Source of the DNA: Nicotiana tabacum
Lineage: Eukaryota > Streptophyta > Magnoliopsida > Solanales > Solanaceae
Direction: 5' to 3'
Length of the DNA stretch: 64,000 nucleotides
NCBI RefSeq assembly: GCF_000715075.1
Contig: NC_134103.1
Coordinates: forward strand, 73,161,519 to 73,225,518
Position 1 is the stretch's first letter, and each line of letters begins with the position of its first letter. The notes beneath the pieces were generated by a model that ran no database searches, was not told the DNA's origin, and saw nothing but the letters and a program-made list of their open reading frames with translations. Position numbers and translations under genes: made by a program. This document shows positions 47,604 through 59,380 of the stretch, piece by piece.

Positions 47604-47770
47604 GAAAAAAGACAGTCTGATACATAAAGCATCTTGCATTTCCGTAGAATCGGAGGAAGGACCCCACCCAAGAGGTGTGATGTACAGTTTACCTTAATAC
47701 AAGCATTAGTGTTGCTTCCATGATTCGAACCCGTGACTTATAAGTCTTACGAAGACAATTTTATGTTTTG
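47604..47770 (-). mobile_element. Candidate tRNA-derived SINE (Au-like)
   Basis: On the minus strand box B GGTTCGAATCATGG is followed by CACCTCTTGGGTGGGGTCCT and AAGATGCTTTATGTATCAGA, then a T-run, the layout of Au-type SINEs. It is degenerate, and box A is not clear. Confidence 0.5.
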
Positions 47771-48493
47771 GTGTGTGAAGTAAAAAACTTGCTCGAAAGT
47801 TCCCTTTCAATTGATTTCTCAAAGGAACATAGAACCTTCTTACTTACTCTTTGACTATGAAGTAAACCGAGCACAGCACTATAAGAAAGCAATAAAAACC
47901 AACAACCAAATAGTACGTACAAATATAGCTCGATAATAGATGCACGATGTATTAATGAATAACTAAACTATAGGAGCTGAACAATTACAGCAGTTCCTTC
48001 ATCCCCGGGCCCCGGGTTAAAAAGAAAACCCAGACGATATTTCACAATTTTGATAGAAAACTAATATTCTTTAATTTTTTTAAATGTATTAGCTATAAAA
48101 ATGGTGATGTATAGTATAACTATAAAATTTGTAAATATATGAATCACATTCAAGAGATTTAAATTTTAATGTACGAATTCTCATAAAAATTAAATATGTA
48201 ATCATCATATTCTGGATAATAGTCAAATATTTAAGTTCAATAGATCAGAGTATAACCAAAAATCCAATTTTGTTGGCTTAGTCCATTTATTTCAACTTCA
48301 AGTGAAGAACCCATTTTAATGATCCAAAATATTATCTTATCCTAGAAGTCCAGAGTTGTGCAACATGTCAAGTGACGTGGCCTCTAGGTCAAATGAAGAA
48401 GTCAATATTATTATGCCACATATGCCAAATGACGTGACAAGCTAAGTCAAATAAAAAAGGCTAACGAGAATGTGACACGTGTACAAATAATAT

Positions 48494-49166
48494 TGTATAC
48501 GGATAAAATCGGGCCCATCTGATTTTACTGTTTGACCGAGACCGGGAGACTGCATTGGCGAACGGCCTCGTAACGGAGCAGACTAAAACATGAGAACAAG
48601 GTACCGAGTTCAGAACCGAGATACCTGTCGAGATCGAGCCTAGTAGCGATCGAAGCCAAATGAGACAGACATCGAGCAAGATCGAAGATAGTATAATAAC
48701 GGAAAGGCGAGATATCCGCGACTGGTTGAAGATCACGGCGTAAATCTCGGTGATTGGTCGAGGATCATGGCGTAAATCTCGGAACGGATCAAATCAGAAA
48801 CGGTTAATTAGCTAATTATGGGATTTTCTTCTATAATTAGAACTATACCATAAGTGGAATTCCTCTACTATATAAAGGGGGGTCCTAATTATTTGTAGAC
48901 CACGGTTCACAGAGATCAAAGCAATATAATTTTCTTTCTCGTTTATACGATTGTTCATCATCTTGTTATATTTTAATTGTTCTTGCATCAACCAGTTCGA
49001 GGGTATCCAGACTCGAGGGCTGAGTTCCATTCTAATACTGGTTTGCTTTACTTTATAATTTATTTCTGTTATTAATCTCCATGTTTATCAATTGGTATTA
49101 AGTGAAATCACATGTTCTTAGAGCTAGACTATAAGTTTAATTTTTATCAAATTTTAAGGGTAAACA
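48494..49166 (+). repeat. E4 5' LTR, 673 bp
   Basis: TGTATACGG...GGGTAAACA. The TATA box TATATAAA lies at 48869-48876 (same in the 3' LTR at 59756-59763). The region is rich in CGAGATCG-type words. Confidence 0.95.
48869..48876 (+). promoter_or_regulatory. E4 LTR TATA box
   Basis: TATATAAA, conserved in both LTRs and followed by a G-run; the likely U3/R promoter of the element. Confidence 0.65.
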
Positions 49167-49167
49167 G

Positions 49168-49188
49168 TTTGGCGCCCACCGTGGGGCC
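49168..49188 (+). other. E4 primer binding site region
   Basis: TTTGGCGCCCACCGTGGGGC begins two bases after the LTR, with TGG at 49170 to pair with a tRNA CCA end. This sequence is typical of Tat-lineage elements. I do not assign the tRNA. Confidence 0.75.
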
Positions 49189-49277
49189 TAGGAAAATAGT
49201 GATTGCTTAATACTGATTCTGCTAACACACACTACTTTACACTTGTTCTCGTAAGAAACTTTGTTTTTAGGATAAAC

Positions 49278-50940
49278 ATGTCAAACTGACAAGCAGCGCC
49301 TACACACGGTGACAACAGCCTCGGATTTCACCTGAAAAATGACAACATAGCCGCCCCAGGAATTGAGGTGCCTCAGGCCGACCTTGAGGGAGCACCAATT
49401 GCAAATCCCGTCGATGTCAGTTCACATGTCGCCCTAAATGCAAATTTGGGCGTTGAGCCCGAAGGTAGTATACGCATGGAAGTTCGATCAAGTGGTCGAG
49501 GTACGCATGGTGAAGAAGATGGTGGAGTTAGCCTCCAATTGATATTCGAAATGTTACAGACTTAAGAGGCCGCTATAGCACAACTAAAAAATTAACACCG
49601 AACACCGAGTAGAATCGAACCAAAATCCGTTCAATGGACCGAGCCTGTGCGGGAAAGGTCGAATGCCAACGAATCGGAGACTGACCCCGCCATTATGAAA
49701 ATGTTCGAGGAGCTCACTAAACGTATTGAATCGGGAAAAAGAAAATCAAGGCAAATGACAAGAAAGTAGAGACATACAACTCCCGGGTTGACCAAATACC
49801 GGGGGCACCGCCGATTCTAAAAGGTATGGATTCAAAGAAATTTGTACAGAAGCCTTTCCCTCCAAGTGCGGCACTGAAACCCATTCCGAATGCCAAAAAT
49901 TCCTAAGTACAACGGGACCACCAACCCTAATGAGCATGTCACTTCTTATACATGCGCAATAAAAGGGAATGACTTGGAAGACGATGAGATTGAATCTGTT
50001 TTACTGAAAAAATTTGGAGAAACCTTGTCGAAAGGAGCAATGATATGGTACCACAATTTGCCACCTAATTCCATCGATTCCTTCGCCATGCTTACAGACT
50101 CCTTCATAAAGGCACAAGACAGAGCGATAAAGGTTGCAACTAGGAAGTCGGCCTCTTCAAGGTGAAATAAAAAGACAACGAAATATTGAGGAAATTCGTA
50201 TCTCGTTTCCAGATAGAATGCATGGAACTACCACTAGTCACAGACGATTGGGCTGTTCAAGTCTTTACTCAGGGTTTGAATGAACGCAGTTCGGTGGCAT
50301 CGTGACAGCTAAAATAGAATTTAATTGAATATCCAACGGTAACCTGGGCCGATGTACATAATCGGTACCAGACAAAGATCAGGGTCGAGGATGATCAATT
50401 GGGGACCCCTTCCGGTTCCGTTTATCCAAACAGGCTCGTCGACAGAACTCAAAGGGATATCGACAGAGAACCCCGGCCGAACAGATATCGGTATCAACCA
50501 TACAATGCAAATCGTAGAAACAGCGGCCCAGGACGCAATCCCATCAGAAATAATTGAAGGAATGATCGAGGATAGAGCTCTCGAGGGCTCATGAGCAAAA
50601 GTGAATTCTATAAACATGCCGATCCCACAGAAGCACCACGATTATCAAAATACAACTTCAACATTGACGCGTCACGTATTGTGTTAGCCATTGGGAGAAT
50701 CAAAGATACTAGATGGCCCAGACCCCTACAAACAGATCCATCACAAAGAAACTCCAATCAAATATGCAAATACCATGGTACTCATGGTAATAGAACCGAA
50801 GACTGCAGACAACTAAGGTAGGAGATGGCCCGTCTATTCAACGAGGGTCACATTCGAGAATGTTTGAGCGACCGAGCTAAGAACCATTTCAGAGACAGGG
50901 ATGCAAATAGGAAAAATGAGTAGGAAGAACCAGGGGAAAA
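49278..50940 (+). pseudogene. E4 gag (broken)
   Basis: The ATG at 49278 is followed within three codons by TGA. An N-terminal low-complexity part runs to about 49720. The capsid core (49890-50165) has IPKYNGTTNPNEHVTSY and AMIWYHNLPPNSIDSF, the retrotrans_gag type. After TGA at 50163 the sequence passes through several frames. The nucleocapsid motif near 50764-50808 is CKYHGTHGNRTEDC, a C-x2-H-x4-(H to N)-x4-C variant with the third ligand lost. A stop near 50921 precedes the protease region. Confidence 0.85.
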
Positions 50941-52623
50941 CGAACTCGAGACTATGTGCCAGAAGGCACTTTATCATTTAATGATGAGGAAGCAGAAGGG
51001 ATCTCACAACCCCATAATGTTGCTTTGGTAATCTCTATCCTTATGAATAAAATTCAGGTTAAACGTGTTTTGATTGATCCAGGAAGCTCGGCCAATATTA
51101 TTTGATCGAGGGTCGTGGAGCAGCTCAGCCTACAAAATTAGATCGTACCCGCAGTTCGTATTCTCAATAGCTTCAACATGGCGAGTGGAACAACTAAAGG
51201 TGAAATCATCCTACCAGTAAATGTAGTCGGTACTATTCAAGAAACAAAGTTCCATGTGATCAAGGGCGATATGAGATACAACGCACTGCTCGGAAGATCC
51301 TGGATTCATAACATGAGGGCGGTCTCCTTGACCCTTCACCAAATGCTGAAATTCCCAACACCGGATGGAGTAATAACGGCATACATGGAATAACATGCTG
51401 CAAAAGAGATATTCGCGATCGACGAAGTAATACCGGTATCGGTGCTTTCATCAACAAAGGGATCAGAGTCCAAAGGAAAATAAGAAGCTAAATAGCAACC
51501 ACAGCCACCAGCCTCGACTCAGTCGGAGAAGCAAGGAACGGACGAGGACGATGACTACTGGATCCCTCGATCCTTCATAATCCCTGAGGATTCCGACGCC
51601 ACCAAATCGACAGTCGAGGAGCTGGAGCAAGTCATACTGATCGAGCATCTACCCGATCGAAAGGTATACCTGGGTACGGGGTTAACCCCCGAGCTCAAGG
51701 AAAAACTCGTTAAATTTCTTATCAATAATATGGATTGTTTTTTTTGGTCCCACCTAGATATAACAGGGATCTCGTCAGAAGTCGCTACACATCGACTGAG
51801 CTTGCACCCAAAGTTCTGCCCCGTAAAACTAAAGAGGAGGCCCCAACCCGAGGTAAAACGTGCATTCGTCAAGGACGAGGTAACCAAACTTCTCAAAATA
51901 GGATCCATTCAGGAGGTAAAATATCCTGAATGGTTAGCAAACGTAGTCATAGTCCCTACAAAGGGAAATAAACTTAGAATGTGCGAAGACTATAAAGATT
52001 TAAACAAAGCATGTCCTAAAGACTCTTTTCCTCTGCCAAATATCGATCGCATGATCGATGCCACAACCGACCACAAGATCCTTAGTTTTCTTGATGCCTA
52101 TTCCGGGTACAATCAAATACAAATGAACCTGGGGGATTAGGAAAAAACTTTGTTCATCACTAAGTACGACACCTATTGTTATAATGTAATGCCGTTTGGA
52201 CTAAAAAATACTGGTGCCACTTATCAACGCTTAGTAAATCAAATGTTTGAAGAACAAATAGGTAAGTCAATGGAGGTTTATATTGATTATATGCTAGTTA
52301 AGTCTCTGCGAGCAGAGGACCATTTGACACGTTTGCAGGAGACCTTCGATATACTGAGAAAATACAACATGAAACTCAACCCGGAGAAATATGCATTCGG
52401 GGTCAGCTCAGGCAAGTTCCTCGGCTTTATGGTATCGAATTGGGGTATCGAGATCAACCCCGATAAGATCAAGGAAATCGAAGAAATCATAGTCGTGGAC
52501 AATGTTAATGTCGTACAAAGATTAACAGGGCGCATAGCCGCCTTAGGTCGATTCATCTCTAGGTCTTCAGATAGAAGTCATAGGTTCTTCTCACTGCTCA
52601 AAAAGAAGAATAATTTTTCATAG
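50941..52623 (+). pseudogene. E4 protease and reverse transcriptase (broken)
   Basis: Protease core VLIDPGSSANII (Asp 51074-51076), then TGA where Trp is usual, then RYNALLGRSWI. A linker follows to RT, which starts near 51800: PVKLKRRPQPE, IVPTKGNKLRMCEDYKDLNK, ILSFLDAYSGYNQI (motif A Asp kept). TAG at 52138, then MPFGLKNTGATYQRL. Motif C is VYIDYMLVKS: the second catalytic Asp is Tyr (52288-52290). TAG at 52621 ends the frame. RT is inactive by two separate lesions. Confidence 0.92.
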
Positions 52624-53500
52624 ACCCCGGAATGCCAACAAGCATTGGAAGAATTAAAGCGGTACCTCTCGAGCCCACCACTACTTCACACTCCGAAAGC
52701 AGACGAGCAACTCTACTTGTACCTAGCAGTCTCGAAAATCGTGGTAAGTGGGGTCCTAGTTCGAGAAGAGCAAGGTACATAATTTCTTGTTTACTATGTT
52801 AGTCGAACTTTAGCTGAGGTTGAGACCTGGTACACACACTTAGAAAAATTAGTGCTTGCCCTAATAAACGCCTCTAGGAAATTAAAACCATATTTTCAGT
52901 GACACCCATCTGCGTGGTGACTACTTATCCCCTTTGTAATATTTTGCATAAGCACGAACTTTCGGGCCGATTGGCCAAATGGGCCATCGAGATCAGTGGG
53001 TACGATATCGAGTAGCGGACTTTGTGGCCGATTTTATGCCAGCCCTCATACCCGAGGTCGAAAAGGAATTATTTATAAAGTTGGGTACATCATCGGGGGT
53101 GTGGACCCTCTTCACAAACGGTGCTTTGAACGTGAAGGGGTCCGGGTTAGGAATCGTTTTAAAGCCACCCACGGGTAATACAATTAGACAAGCTATCAAA
53201 ACTGCCAAGTTAACTAACAATGAGGCAGAGTATGAGGCCATGATTGCAGGTCTCGAGCTAGCTAAAGGTTTGGGAGAAGAAGTCATCGAGGCTAAATGTG
53301 ACTCCCTACTTGTGGTAAACCAAGTCAACAGAACCTTCGAGGTTCGAGAAGATCGAATGCAGAGATACTTGGACAAACTACAGGTGACTCTACATCGGTT
53401 TAAAGAATGGACCTTACAACATGTGCCTTGAAAACAAAACAGCAAGGTCGATGCCCTCGCAAATTTGAGGTCGTCAGTCGAAGATGACGAGATTAGCTCG
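52624..53500 (+). pseudogene. E4 gypsy RNase H plus second archaeal-type RNase H
   Basis: A degraded gypsy RNase H lies at 52624-52905 (YLAVSKIVVSGVLVRE, YYVSRTLAEVETWY). After a broken linker the second domain at 53090-53410 reads LFTNGALNVKGSGLGIVL, TNNEAEYEAMIAGLELA and CDSLLVVNQV, the layout of the archaeal-type RNase H that Tat-lineage elements acquired. Its first catalytic residue, Asp in LFTDGA-type motifs, is Asn (53117-53119, a G-to-A change). Glu in NNEAEYEA and Asp in CDS are kept. A stop at 53429 precedes the KVDALA end. Confidence 0.87.
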
Positions 53501-54815
53501 GGGACTGTCGTACAACTTTCAAGGTCAGTAATCGAAGAAGGCCACATCGAAATCAACTCCACAGGTCTGACCTGGGATTGGAGGAATAAATATATCGAAC
53601 ACCTAAAGAACGGGAAGCTTCCATCGGATCCTAGGGAATCGAGGACTCTACGTACGAAGGCCGCACGATTCACATTGGCCGAAGATGGAACACTGTATAG
53701 AAGGATGTTCGATGGACCATTGGCAATATGTTTGGGACCAAGAGATACCGACTACGTCCTACGAGAAATCCACGAGGGCACCTGTGGAAATCATTCGGGT
53801 GCCGAATCATTGGTTCACAAAGTCATCAGAGCGGGATACTATTGGGCCGATATGGAAAAGGATACAAAAGAGTTCGTTCGAAAGTGCGACAAATGTCAAA
53901 GGTATGCGCCGATGATTCACCAACCCGAAGAGCAACTTCACTCAGTCTTATCCCCATGGCCATTCATGAAATGGGAAATGGATATCGCCGGCCCTCTACC
54001 ATCGGCCTCAGGTAAAGCTAAATTTATTTTGTTTATGACTGACTATTTATCTAAGTGGGTTAAAGCACAGGATTTCGAGAAAATTAGAGAGAAAGAGGTC
54101 ATAGATTTCATCTGGGACCACATTATATGCTGATTCGGGATGCCTGCCGAGATCGTATGCGACAATGGAAAACAATTCATCGGTAGCAAAGTGAAAGTTT
54201 CTCGAAGATCACAAAATAAAGAGGATCCTGTCGACGCCGTATCATCCTAGTGGGAACGGACATGCCGAATCGACAAACAAGACCATCATTCAAAATCTAA
54301 AGAAAGGGTTGAACGACGCTAAGGAAAAATAGAGAGAAATATTGCCCGAAGTCCTTTGGGAGTATAGAACAACGTCAAAATCCAGTACGGGGGCAACACC
54401 GTTCTCTTTAGTATATGGCGCCGAAGCTCTGATCCTGGTTAAAGTCGGGGAACCTAGCATCAGGTTTCGATATGCAACGGAAGAGTCAAATCATGAGGCT
54501 ATGACTACAAGCCTCGAATTGCTAGATGAAAAACGGGAAACCGCCTTCGTTCAAATGACCGCACAAAAATAGCGGATCGAAAGGTACTACAATCGAAGAG
54601 CCAATCTTCGACACTTTAAAATCGGGGACTTGGTTATGAGGAAGGTCACCCTCAATACTCGAGACCCAAACGAAGGAAAACTTGGCCTGAACTGGGAGGG
54701 ACCGTATCAGGTTCTCGATATCATCGGAAAGGGATCCTGCAAACTTGGCACAATGAACGGTGAACAATTATCAAACAATTGGAATATATCACTCCTCAAA
54801 TGATATTACTGCTAA
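53501..54815 (+). pseudogene. E4 integrase (broken)
   Basis: Zinc domain: HEGTCGNHSG and CDKCQRY (53770-53900). The DDE core has MDIAGPLPSASG (about 53980), then TGA at 54131 inside the IIC..FGMP stretch, then CDNGKQF (about 54160) and a frameshift near 54195. NGHAESTNK carries the catalytic Glu (about 54265). Further stops lie at 54331, 54570 and 54801. The C-terminal part YYNRRANLRHFKIGDLV and WEGPYQVLDI is the usual tail. No chromodomain, as expected for Tat. Confidence 0.9.
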
Positions 54816-55280
54816 GGTACGACCTTCCCCATTTTCATTTATATTTTATACTAACCATTTGCAGGTGTTCGAATACAAAGTCCTTATATTTGAAAGCACG
54901 TGTTGCACACTTTTTCTCTTAGACCGGTTTTTGTCCCAAATGGGTTTTTTCCGGCGAGTTTTTAATGAGGCAACCATTGTTCGTGCTAACTTAGAGCAAT
55001 TCAACAGTATCTGAGGCTCCTTTACAATCAACCACGAATACTGGGGGGCATCACCCTCAGATAGGAAAATACTTCGTGCCGACAGGGTCTCGATAGGAAA
55101 GTTTTGTAAGGGTCAAACGGTCAAACGAACCATGCCCATGTAGATTACTCAAGCCCTAATGGCAAACATGTACGCATGTTAATCTATTGAAAAAAGTATT
55201 TTTCCTTGCTAAATATTTCATGCCTTAAAGAAATTTTTACTTTATAATGTCATGCTTGTGATTTGTTATGGAAATTGACT
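54816..55280 (+). other. E4 post-pol untranslated region
   Basis: No coding sequence. It includes a CT-rich stretch and runs to the first 330-bp repeat. Confidence 0.6.
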
Positions 55281-55940
55281 TAAGGGCCGGTCACAACTAA
55301 AGTTCAAACAATTTACCCCGCAATCGGGGATTGCCATCCAAAAAATAGACATGATCGAATTACTAAAACCTCGAGATCGTAAGACCTTAAAAAAGGCAAC
55401 CCTCGATCTTATAGGCCACGGCCACCCCACTCGGGGACTGATACTTCGAACAAGTTCTAAGTATAATAGGGGAACAAGCCCTAAAGGCGATCCCCAAGAT
55501 TAAGGCTACGACCAAATTAACACGGTTCAGAGACGTCCAATTTTCGTTATAGAACAGGCCTTCGAATATTTTCAAAAACCGGTTAAAAAGGCTACCTTCA
55601 GCTGAATTACTAAGGGCCGGTCACAACTAAAGTTCGAACAATTGACCCCGCCTTAGGGGACTGCCATCCAAAAAATCGACATGATCGAATTACTAAAACC
55701 TCGAGATCGTAAGACCTTAAAAAAGGCAACCCTCGATCTTATAGGCCACGGCCACCCCACTCGAGGACTGATACTTCGAAAACGTTTGAAGCATAATAGG
55801 GGAACAAGCCCTAAAGGCGAACCCCGAGATTAAGGCTACGGCCAAATTAACACGGTTCGGAGACGTCCGATTTTCGTTATAGAACAGGCCTTCGAATATT
55901 TTCATAAATTGGTTAAAAAGGCTACCCTCAGCTGAATTAC
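55281..55940 (+). repeat. Two 330-bp tandem repeats in E4
   Basis: TAAGGGCCGGTCACAACTAA begins at 55281 and 55611, and a third start (TAAGGG) follows at 55941. The copies are nearly identical. They lie between the ends of the sense pol and the antisense gene, which converge here. Confidence 0.95.
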
Positions 55941-56438
55941 TAAGGGACTCAATAATATTGACCCTTGAAAACCCTAATGGGTACAAAGCTGTTCGAGCTC
56001 TTGAACAAATTATTTATTTCATGCTAAGGCATAACAGATTTTATATGATCAAATAATAAACTTTTCAAGCCGAAAAGGGGGAGAAAGCCATTCCTTTTAC
56101 TATGGTCGTATCGACCTAATTCAAGAGCCTAAATGGCCATTTTATTTTTGAGTTTGAGAAATCATCATCATTCAATTAAAACCTAAGGGTCACCCTACTC
56201 CGAGTTCGAGCAAGTACTCACTCGATTATAAAAACTGCACTAGTCCGGCTTCAATCAAATTGCCTAAGCCTCGAACTTATGAATAAAATTTTCATAAGTC
56301 ATGAATGAAACAAAATTTTCACAAGGCATAAAATGAAATAAAGATAAGTCGGAAAGAGATCTGCATATATATGAGAATATTTACAAGGTCTGATCAGGAT
56401 CCTACACAAAAAATCAAAAGTAAAAAATCATAAGGTTC
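55941..56438 (-). other. 3' flank of the E4 antisense gene
   Basis: AT-rich, no coding sequence. It probably contains the 3' UTR of the antisense transcript. Confidence 0.45.
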
Positions 56439-59006
56439 CTAAATTTCTCCGGGGGCAGCTTCTTCTCCATCGAGGTCCTCCCCGCTCTCGGACCTGGTCT
56501 TGCTCTCGGCGTCGTCATCATCGGAGGAGGAGGTCAGCACTCCAACATCGGCTTCATGCTCTCTAGCCTTTATTATCTCATCGGTAAGATCAAAAACTCG
56601 AGCGCGGATCTCCTCGAGGGTTTCCCTCCGAGATTGGCATTTGGCGAATTCAGAAATCTAATATGCTCGAGTTTGAGCGATCTCGGCTACCTATTTCGCT
56701 TGGACTTGAGAGGCTTCAGCTTCGGCCCGATAGATGGTCACAATCGCGTTTGCCTCGGCTTTAGCCTTTTCGGCTTCATATTTGGCCTTTGTAAGTTTGG
56801 AAACTAACCGAGCTTCGAGCTCCCCTATTTACTTTTCCTGAGCCGAGCTCTTCTCATTTATGCCTCGAAGCTAACTTTCGGCCAATGACAATTGGGATAA
56901 AGCAGCCTCTTTTTCTACAGCGAAGCGGTCCATGCCTTTTTTCCACACCAAGGTCTTCGCCTTCATCATATTTACCTTATCGCGGAGCTGCTCGATCCTC
57001 TCGACCTTCTATTGCAGCTGTGAGATTCAAATATTAGCCATCGTTCCCGAATCGAGCCCATAAGCTTTTAAGATTTTCATTACCTGCTCGATCAGGTCGG
57101 TTTGATCTTGGTGAGCCTTGGCCAACTCGGCTCGAAGGTCCTTGGTCTCCTCTTTATTTTGCCCACAGAGAAGTTTAGGGGCATTTCTCTCCTCCGTGAG
57201 CCCTCGGAGGTCGGCCTCATACCGACTCAGCTCAGCTCGAGATTGATAAAATGCTTTCCGATGAAGCGCTGAGGCCTATGCAGAAAGAAGAAAAGAAGTT
57301 AGACAGGAAGAGAAAAACGAACACAAGGGTAATACCAACAAGGGGAGTTAAGGCTTACCCGACTCAGAGCTTGCTGCGCTTCGTTGAAAAGGCTCGATGC
57401 CTCGCCCGAGTCCTTTCTCGAGACCTCCAAGTCGCTCAGGCCGGTAACATCTTCGACCCTAGTAAAATATTCATGGAAGGGATCCTCCCTTCTGTGGGCT
57501 GCTTCGATGGAGAGGGTCTTCAAGGCCTGAGCCTCTTGAATCATCTCCTCGGAAAATGATGGGAGCATCAGGGAGCCTCCAATTTCTATTACCCCAAGTG
57601 AATCACTTGGGGCGTTCTCTCCATCTCGAGGGGCCTTGGGATCAGCCCCTACAGTCGTACCCACCATTGGCTCATTATGGTGGGAGGCATCTTTAATCCT
57701 CGATAACTCGGGGACTTCGCCCGAGTCTCTTCCCGAGACCCCCTCATCTCGAGACGGAGTCTCTGCAGTCTTAACCAATTCAATGGCTTTTGGGGCCTCG
57801 GTGATCATTCCCACTCAGGCTACCAGCCTAGAGTCATCTTCTTCCTCTTCTTCGTCTTTATCCCTTAGACACCGAACAGAGTCTTCGGTCAGGAGGATGA
57901 TGTTCTTCCTCGGCTTACGAGCCACCTTATTCTTAGGTTCTGGATCCTCGGAGGTTGAGATCTTTTTCCTCTTTTTGTTCTTCGCCGGTTTCAGTACCGG
58001 GATCGAAGTATCCTCCTCACCAGATAAGGGCCTCATGATAGCATCTTTACCAAGGCCTGTATGAAAGGAAATTAAGTAAGAAATGCTTTAACAAAATCAT
58101 CAGAGACGTAGAAAAGGGGCTTACCATGAGTTTTGGCCTCCCATCGATCCTTTGATAAATCGCTCCATGAGCACTCGGCATACATAGAAGTCGAGGCTAG
58201 GTCCCGAACCCAGCTCTTGAGGTTAGAAATTGCACCGAGCATCCGAGCGACCGCTACATCACAGAAAAGGATATCGATGAGAAGAAGCAAAGTGGCAAAA
58301 CAATTAATAGGAGCTAACAGGGGGATTGTACTTACGCTTCATATTCCATTTCTCGGAAAATGGCATCTTCTCGATCGGGATTATGTCAGAAGTCTTCACT
58401 TGAACGAACCGGCTGATCCGACCTCGGTCCTTGTCCTCGTCTATGCTCGAGAACAACACTTTGGTAGTCCGGCATTGGAGTTTTATTAAACCACCTTGAT
58501 AGAGGTGGGGGCTGTACAACCTGATGAGGTGGTCGAGGGTGAAAGGCATCCCCTCGACCTTGCTCACGAAGAATCGGAGCAGAATAACAATTCGCTAAAA
58601 GAAAGGATGGATTTAACCTAGGGTTATTTGGTATTGACGGTAAAAATCAAGAACACCGGGGTCGATGGGGCCCAACGTGAAAGGGTAAGTGTAAATACTT
58701 AGAAACCCCTCCACATTGGTGGTGATGTCCTTTTCGGGGGTCGAGATCACCACCTCTTTGCCCTCCCAGTTGCAGTCTTTCTTTACATGTTTAAGGTATC
58801 CCTCAGTTATCGAGCATATATACCTCGACACTGGCTCGCATCGATCAGGAATCGACGAGGCTTTATCGGTCTTAAAATCGGAGGTGAGGATGTACCCCCC
58901 CAGGAACACACTCCTCAGGGCGCGGCTCCACCGGTGTTTTATTGCCAGCCGGCCACGATGAAGAAGCGTTTTCCTTTTGAGGAACAATTTTTGATATTTT
59001 CGCCAT
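56439..59006 (-). pseudogene. E4 antisense ORF (aORF), four exons, about 780 codons, broken
   Basis: Antisense to the retrotransposon. Start ATG 59004-59006 (MAKISKIVPQKENASSS). Exon 1 59006-58336; exon 2 58253-58125; exon 3 58056-57359; exon 4 57275-56439. Every intron has GT..AG ends (donors GTAAGT, GTAAGC, GTAAGC). Joining is phase 1, 1 and 0, and codons run cleanly across all three junctions. Exon 1 resembles Pfam Transposase_28 ('putative gypsy type transposon'): FLSIYTYPFTLGPIDPGV, RIVILLRFFVSKVEG, LIRLYSPHLYQGGLIKL. Exon 3 starts with a basic, nuclear-signal-like KNKKRKK and KPRKN segment and an acidic DEEEEEDD. Exon 4 is a long coiled coil rich in Glu, Ala and Lys and ends in an acidic tail (SSSDDDDAESK, stop 56439). 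It is broken by an indel in a G7 run (58895-58901), two stops near 58600-58620, one at about 57815 and at least five in exon 4. Function in the family is unknown; DNA or chromatin binding is only a guess. Confidence 0.8.
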
Positions 59007-59360
59007 TTAGATTTGAAGTTAAAAATAGATGGAGATGATAGGATTTGGTTTTCTAAGAAGAGGTTAGCAGTGAGAATCGTAGATTTGCAGATGAAGAACT
59101 TAGAAGATGTAAATGGCTTTGGAGATTGAAAATTTGAAAGTAAAAGTTCAAAATGGTAAAGAGAAGAGCTATTTATAGATTTCACAACGACGGTTCAAAA
59201 TTGGCGGTGGCCGACCATCGACCGACGCGCATTTAATGCCTTGGTAACTATACAGATGGGACATTTCAGTCACTTCCGTTACTTACGTCACGAAGATGAC
59301 GTCATGATAGGTCGAGGTAGAAAAATCGAAGGCTCAATTCGTTTCTTGTCATTACACTCC

Positions 59361-59380
59361 AAAATAATAAGGGGACTATC
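59361..59380 (+). other. E4 polypurine tract
   Basis: AAAATAATAAGGGGACTATC just before the 3' LTR. The purine run ends four bases short of the LTR. Confidence 0.6.

Larger units (their letters stand above)
46961..48488 (+). other. Intergenic DNA with SINE remnants
   Basis: About 47262-47373 is a worn TS SINE 3' half ending in (TTG)n. About 47604-47770 looks like a second, minus-strand tRNA-derived SINE. The remainder is AT-rich with no gene seen. About 48300-48488 has repeated GACGTG-type words and continues across E4 at 60064, so it may be an older LTR or repeat split by E4. Confidence 0.5.

Noticed and set aside
47690..47760. tRNA-like stretch with a GGTTCGAATC box B on the minus strand
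   Set aside because: No cloverleaf can be completed and SINE-type sequence follows; annotated as a SINE remnant.
48003..48017. CCCCGGGCCCCGGG palindrome as an attachment site
   Set aside because: Single occurrence, with no flanking repeat or element border.
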